From: Rhabdothermincola sp036846205
GTDB taxonomy: Bacteria; Actinomycetota; Acidimicrobiia; Acidimicrobiales; Acidimicrobilacustridaceae
DNA length: 32,851 nucleotides
Direction of reading: 5' to 3'
Assembly (NCBI RefSeq): GCF_036846205.1
Contig: NZ_DAIUCK010000025.1
Span: 1 to 32,851, forward strand
The translations under genes were made by a program, and so were the position numbers. A model generated the notes under the pieces. That model was not told the DNA's origin, searched no databases, and saw only the letters and a program-made list of their open reading frames with translations. Of the stretch, positions 29,487 through 32,851 are shown one piece after another (position 1 is the stretch's first letter; every line of letters begins with the position of its first letter).

Positions 29487-29502
29487 TGTGAACAGCTTCA
29501 CG
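29487..29502. promoter_or_regulatory. CRP-like site upstream of whiB1
   Basis: TGTGA-ACAGCT-TCACG matches the CRP consensus at nine of ten conserved bases. M. tuberculosis whiB1 is known to be controlled by the CRP protein Rv3676, so a site here is meaningful. It lies about 45 bp downstream of the start predicted for the 29413-29441 promoter, which would favour repression unless a second promoter lies nearer the gene. Confidence 0.5.
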
Positions 29503-29562
29503 ATTGGTGTTTCCAGCACCGCGCAGAGCACCCGTCGCGAAGCCCGATGACGTGGAGGCACC

Positions 29563-29859
29563 GTGGCCCTCACCGCTTCTCGCTCGCTCGCGTTGTCCGT
29601 GGCCTCGGATGACTGGCGTGCGCTCGCAGCCTGCCGGGACACCGATCCCGACCTCTTCTTCCCCGTCGGTACCACTGGGCCCGCCATCGAGCAGATCGAG
29701 GCCGCCAAGGCCGTCTGCGCCGACTGCGAAGCCCGCCAGCCCTGCCTGGAGTTCGCGCTGACCACGAACCAGGACTCCGGCATCTGGGGTGGCACCTCGG
29801 AGGAGGAGCGCCGCAAGCTCCGACGGCAGTGGCTCGCGGCCAAGCGCCGGGCATCCTGA
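29563..29859 (+). CDS. whiB1: WhiB1-like iron-sulfur transcription factor
   Basis: This 98-residue WhiB protein binds a [4Fe-4S] cluster through C24, C52, C55 and C61 (ACRDTDPDLFFP, CADCEARQPC). It has the G(I/V)WGG turn (DSGIWGGTSEEERRKLRRQ) followed by a basic DNA-binding tail (WLAAKRRAS). The segment DPDLFFPVGTTGPAIEQIEA is closest by eye to WhiB1 of mycobacteria, an essential NO-sensitive regulator. About 15 extra N-terminal residues precede the conserved core. GTG at 29563 is preceded by GGAGG. The gene is convergent with a PdtaS-like kinase gene, as Rv3219 is with Rv3220c, which supports the whiB1 assignment. Confidence 0.93.
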   Translation: MALTASRSLALSVASDDWRALAACRDTDPDLFFPVGTTGPAIEQIEAAKAVCADCEARQPCLEFALTTNQDSGIWGGTSEEERRKLRRQWLAAKRRAS

Positions 29860-29884
29860 GACCGACCAACCCCCGTTTCGAACC

Positions 29885-31408
29885 TCAACGGCCTCCCTCC
29901 TCGGGAGGCCGTTGCGCGTCCGGGGACCCGCTCGACAGCGGAACCTTGATGTCGACCACGGTGCCCGGCCGACCGACCTGACCGTCGGCCCGATAGAGCT
30001 CGATCGTCCCGCCCAGCTCGGTGGTCACCAGCGTCCGGACGATCGACAGTCCCAGGCCGGTGCTGGCCTCCATCGAGAACCCTTCAGGCAGGCCCACCCC
30101 GTCGTCGATCACCTGCACCCGCAGCATCACCCCGTCGTTGGACAGGTCGACGATCACCTTGCCCCCGGCCTGGTCGAGCCCGGGCGGGTACGCGTGGTCG
30201 ACCACGTTCTGCAGTGCCTCGGTGAGCACCACGGCGAGGGGTGTGGCCATGGTGGCAGGCAGCTTGCCCGCGTCGCCCTGCACCACGAAGGTCAGGGGAT
30301 GCTCAGGAGAAACCAGACCCTCCTCGACCATGCGCACCAGCGGCCGCACGATCTCGATGAAGGGCACATCATCGCCCCCTTCGTGGGAGAGCGTCTCGTG
30401 CACCAACGCGATCGACCGGATGCGCCGAACCGACTCCTCCACCGCGGCCTTCGCCTCCGGTGAGGCGAGCCGCCTGCCCTGCAGCCGCAGCAGGGAAGAG
30501 ATCGTCTGCAGGTTGTTCTTCACCCGATGGTGGATCTCCCGGATGGTGGCGTCCTTCGACAGCAGCAGGCGATCGCGCCGGCGCAGCTCCGAGATGTCAC
30601 GCAGTAGGACCAGCGCCCCGGTGGTCACCCCCTGCTCGATCAGAGGGATGCAGCGGAGCAGGACGGTGATCTCGGGACCACGCTCGATCTCCTCGGTGGC
30701 CGGGACCCGCTTGCTGAAGGCGGTGCGGATGGCAAGCTCCTGCAATCCCAGCTCGCCCAGCCGCATCCCTTCGGTGTTGGCGTGGACCCCGATCCGGTGC
30801 AGGGCAGACACCGCGTTCGGCGACGCGTACGCCACCCGCATGGTCTGGTCGAGGAGGATCACCCCGTCACCCACCCGCGGGGCCTCCTCCGTGGGTCCCT
30901 CCTCGCCGGCGAAGGGGAAATCACCGGCGGCGATCATGCGCGCGAAGCGGTTGAAGACCTCCACGTAGGTCCGTTCGAGCTCGCCCGGTTGGCGGCCGAT
31001 CGTCGGCGCGGACTCCCGAGTCATCACGCCCACGGTGCGGCCGCGGTGGCGTACCGGGATGCACAGCTCACGCACCGGCTCCCGGGACGCTTCGCTGGTC
31101 ACCTCACCGTCGATGATGGCGTCCAACTCGAAGCAGCGTGACACGAGCGGTCGCTCCGCAGCGCTGAGCGTGCGACCGACCCAGTCGCTGCGGTAGAGGG
31201 TCTGGCCGGTGGTGGGCCGGATCTGCCCCAGCACGATCAGCCTCCGCCCCTCGGCACCCGGCACGTGCTCGGCCTCCGCGAAGAGCATCAGGTCGGCGAA
31301 GCAGAGATCGGCGAGCAGCCCCCAGGACGCAACCAGCCGCTGCAGATGATCGATGTCGGCCGCGGTGAGCGACGTGTGGAACCGGGCGAGCTCCGCGAGG
31401 CTGGCCAT
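29885..31408 (-). CDS. pdtaS: PdtaS-like sensor histidine kinase (HisKA_2 type)
   Basis: This 507-residue soluble kinase has an N-terminal GAF-like domain (about 1-155), a PAS domain (about 180-275, DGVILLDQTMRVAYASPNAV), a HisKA_2 dimerisation/phosphoacceptor segment REIHHRVKNNLQTISSLLRL (H293/H294) and a HATPase domain with N-box VLTEALQNVVDHAYPPG, VIDDGVGLPEGF and GLGLSIVRTLV. The layout and length match mycobacterial PdtaS (Rv3220c), which phosphorylates the ANTAR RNA-binding regulator PdtaR and senses NO or copper. No response regulator is adjacent, also as in mycobacteria. The last codons (RPPEEGGR, stop) lie inside a terminator hairpin shared with whiB1. Confidence 0.93.
   Translation of the reverse strand: MASLAELARFHTSLTAADIDHLQRLVASWGLLADLCFADLMLFAEAEHVPGAEGRRLIVLGQIRPTTGQTLYRSDWVGRTLSAAERPLVSRCFELDAIIDGEVTSEASREPVRELCIPVRHRGRTVGVMTRESAPTIGRQPGELERTYVEVFNRFARMIAAGDFPFAGEEGPTEEAPRVGDGVILLDQTMRVAYASPNAVSALHRIGVHANTEGMRLGELGLQELAIRTAFSKRVPATEEIERGPEITVLLRCIPLIEQGVTTGALVLLRDISELRRRDRLLLSKDATIREIHHRVKNNLQTISSLLRLQGRRLASPEAKAAVEESVRRIRSIALVHETLSHEGGDDVPFIEIVRPLVRMVEEGLVSPEHPLTFVVQGDAGKLPATMATPLAVVLTEALQNVVDHAYPPGLDQAGGKVIVDLSNDGVMLRVQVIDDGVGLPEGFSMEASTGLGLSIVRTLVTTELGGTIELYRADGQVGRPGTVVDIKVPLSSGSPDAQRPPEEGGR
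29886..29914. terminator. Strong bidirectional terminator between whiB1 and pdtaS
   Basis: CAACGGCCTCCC (29886-29897) and GGGAGGCCGTTG (29903-29914) form a perfect 12-bp stem with a TCCTC loop. The left arm starts inside the pdtaS stop codon, so the hairpin encodes the kinase's C terminus while ending whiB1 transcripts. No U-tract on either side, as is common in actinobacteria. Confidence 0.75.
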
Positions 31409-31439
31409 AGGCCAGCCAGTCTGCCGCAGGTGACAGCGA

Positions 31440-31751
31440 TCAGGCGCCGGGATCCGCCGACTCGGTGCCGCCCCGGGCTGCCTTCGCCCCCTCGATCTGA
31501 GCCTCGCTGATCTCCCAGCGGAACAGGCAGGTGGGGCAGTGCAACTGCATCACCCGCTGGACCAGGTCCAACCGGTCGATGTAGCCCCATGCTTCGCACC
31601 GGGGGCAGAGGGTGGGCAGCCCCCACTCCAGGTTGCCGGGCGGGAGCGGATCGCGCAGGTCGACGACCGCTTCGTCCGTGAGGGGCGCGGGCGACTCCGG
31701 TCGGGTTGATCCGGACTTCCCGGTGCGCGGGCGTCGCCGGAACGACGGCAT
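31440..31751 (-). CDS. Zinc-ribbon protein of unknown function (103 aa)
   Basis: This 103-residue protein has a basic, disordered N terminus (MPSFRRRPRTGKSGS), then PPGNLEWGLPTLCPRCEAWG and LHCPTCLFRWEISEAQIEGA. The two CxxC pairs (LCPRC, HCPTC) about 23 residues apart form one zinc-ribbon site. The segment GYIDRLDLVQRVMQLHCPTC is probably the beta hairpin of the ribbon. It lies 31 bp upstream of pdtaS and 25 bp downstream of the ArsA-like gene on the same strand, so the three may be cotranscribed. Function unknown; zinc ribbons of this kind often bind nucleic acids or partner proteins. Confidence 0.75.
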   Translation of the reverse strand: MPSFRRRPRTGKSGSTRPESPAPLTDEAVVDLRDPLPPGNLEWGLPTLCPRCEAWGYIDRLDLVQRVMQLHCPTCLFRWEISEAQIEGAKAARGGTESADPGA

Positions 31752-31776
31752 GGACGCATCCTACTCCTCCAGCGGC

Positions 31777-32851
31777 TCAACGCCAGATGGCCTCACCGAG
31801 CCGCAACAGGCCCACGATGTCGAAGATGTCCCGGTCGAAGAACGGGGCCGACGCCACGATCTCGGGCACCCGGCCGAGCTCCTTCCGCTGCTCCGCCTCC
31901 CGGCTGGCCACGATCCGGTAGTTGACGAAGCTCTCCCCGATCTCCCGCAGCACCCGCTCCACGTCAGCTGCGTCGCCGATCCCGTCGGCCAGCTCCGCGG
32001 CGATGGGCCCCGCCTTCCGGCACAGGGTCTCGGCCGACGCCATCGCCGCGTCGTCGAGCAGGTAGGAGGGAAGCACCTTGTTGAGCACCAACGCGCCGAG
32101 GTGCAGCTCGCGGCTGTCGAGGGCCTCGATGAAGAACTCGGCCTCCCGCACCGGCGCCTCCTCCAGGGTGCTGACCACCACGAAGGTGGTGCGGCGATCG
32201 GCGAGGGTGCGGGTGACCGCCTCGGCCCGCTCCACGAAGCCGTCGTACATCGTCTGGAAGAGGATGAAGAACTCGGCGATGTCCTCCAGGAACTGCGAGC
32301 CCAGGATGCGGTCGGCGATGGTGTAGAAGGGCCGGGATGCCGCGTTGACCAGGCGTGAGCGGTACGGGGTGATGAGCCAGCGCAGGAGGCGGCTGCTGAA
32401 GAAGTCCGCCATCCGCTCGGGAGCTTCGAGGAAGTCGATGGCGTTGCGGGTCGGAGGGGTGTCGACGACGATGAGGTCGTAGCGACCCGAGGAGTGGATC
32501 TCGTACAGACGCTCCATGGCGATGTAGTCGTGGCTCTGCACGAACTTGCCGGTGATGTTCTGGTAGAGGGGGTTGGCCAGGATGGCGTCTCGGGTCTGAG
32601 GGTCGGGGGCATGGGTGCGCACCAGCGAATCCCAGGACTCCTTGGTGTCGAGCATCGCCACCCACAGCTCGCCCCGAGGCGCCACCCCCGCTTCGGTCAG
32701 CAGCTCCTGAGGGACCGGCCGCTCGACGTTGCCGAACCGCTCGAGGCCCAGCGCGTTGGCCAGGCGCTTGGCCGGATCGACGGTGAGGACCAGCACCTTG
32801 CCCCCGATGTGGGTCGCGGCCATCGCCCCGAGCGCCGCGGCGGTGGTGGTC
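31777..32851 (-). CDS. ArsA/GET3-family ATPase, 5' end outside window
   Basis: This is a partial gene: the frame runs to the right edge, where it reads TTTAAALGAMAATHIGGK, the tail of the P-loop (GKT-TTAAALGA). Further ArsA/GET3 motifs are VLVLTVDPAKRLANALGL (switch I Asp), YDLIVVDTPPTRNAIDFLEA (Walker B/switch II) and LGALVLNKVLPSYLLDD (base recognition). A helical subdomain (MADFFSSRLLRWLITPYRSR) replaces the arsenite/tail-anchor site. Actinobacterial ArsA-like proteins often occur in pairs next to whiB genes (Rv3679-Rv3680 beside whiB4), so a second copy may lie beyond the edge. Role in arsenite transport is unlikely without an arsB; a chaperone-like or metal-insertion role is possible. 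Confidence 0.9.
   Translation of the reverse strand, partial: TTTAAALGAMAATHIGGKVLVLTVDPAKRLANALGLERFGNVERPVPQELLTEAGVAPRGELWVAMLDTKESWDSLVRTHAPDPQTRDAILANPLYQNITGKFVQSHDYIAMERLYEIHSSGRYDLIVVDTPPTRNAIDFLEAPERMADFFSSRLLRWLITPYRSRLVNAASRPFYTIADRILGSQFLEDIAEFFILFQTMYDGFVERAEAVTRTLADRRTTFVVVSTLEEAPVREAEFFIEALDSRELHLGALVLNKVLPSYLLDDAAMASAETLCRKAGPIAAELADGIGDAADVERVLREIGESFVNYRIVASREAEQRKELGRVPEIVASAPFFDRDIFDIVGLLRLGEAIWR

Overview
The window is high-GC actinobacterial chromosome. It carries a WhiB-family iron-sulfur regulator, an LCP cell-wall ligase, two proteins of coenzyme F420-using families, a DUF3090/SCO1664-type gene cluster and start codons placed 6-9 nt behind a TANNNT -10 element (leaderless transcripts). 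The gene content is mycobacterium-like, but the neighbourhoods do not look like Mycobacterium or Streptomyces. A lineage such as Acidimicrobiia is my best guess (inference only).

Region 1 (about 1-4,620) is accessory DNA. It holds a run of very small, partly translation-coupled genes, several with CxxC zinc-binding pairs. A LexA (SOS) box lies between two divergent small genes. Next come an N6-adenine DNA methyltransferase with a XamI-type restriction endonuclease, a small gene that looks cut at its 5' end, and what looks like the C-terminal scrap of a phage portal gene. I read this as the decayed edge of a prophage or integrated element; its left boundary is outside the window.

Region 2 (4,659-16,136) is transport, envelope and redox. 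A MarR repressor is divergent from a two-gene drug-type ABC exporter, with a palindromic operator between them. A TauE/SafE permease sits behind two CsoR-type operator half-site pairs. A secreted protein fuses YceI, cytochrome c and a copper monooxygenase. An LCP ligase and a PhoD phosphatase form a likely operon with an exact CRP-consensus site upstream. A second MarR is divergent from a 14-TM DHA2 efflux pump, separated by a tandem operator.

Region 3 (16,165-25,858) is metabolic: an F420-type PPOX oxidoreductase with an acyl-CoA dehydrogenase, an FrhB-like F420 iron-sulfur protein, a lipoprotein, a family 5 uracil-DNA glycosylase divergent from the histidine phosphatase / DUF3090 / SCO1664 kinase-like cluster plus an unknown gene, an aldonolactone-oxidase-like flavoenzyme and an alpha/beta hydrolase.

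Region 4 (25,894-32,851) has etfBA, a diacylglycerol-kinase-like lipid kinase, a glycerophosphodiester phosphodiesterase overlapping it tail to tail, a whiB1-like gene with a visible promoter and CRP-like site, a PdtaS-like histidine kinase convergent with it (as for Rv3219/Rv3220c of M. tuberculosis), a small zinc-ribbon protein, and an ArsA/GET3-type ATPase running off the right edge. The least described items are the YceI-cytochrome-copper monooxygenase fusion, the SOS-controlled small genes beside the restriction system, and the operator architectures.
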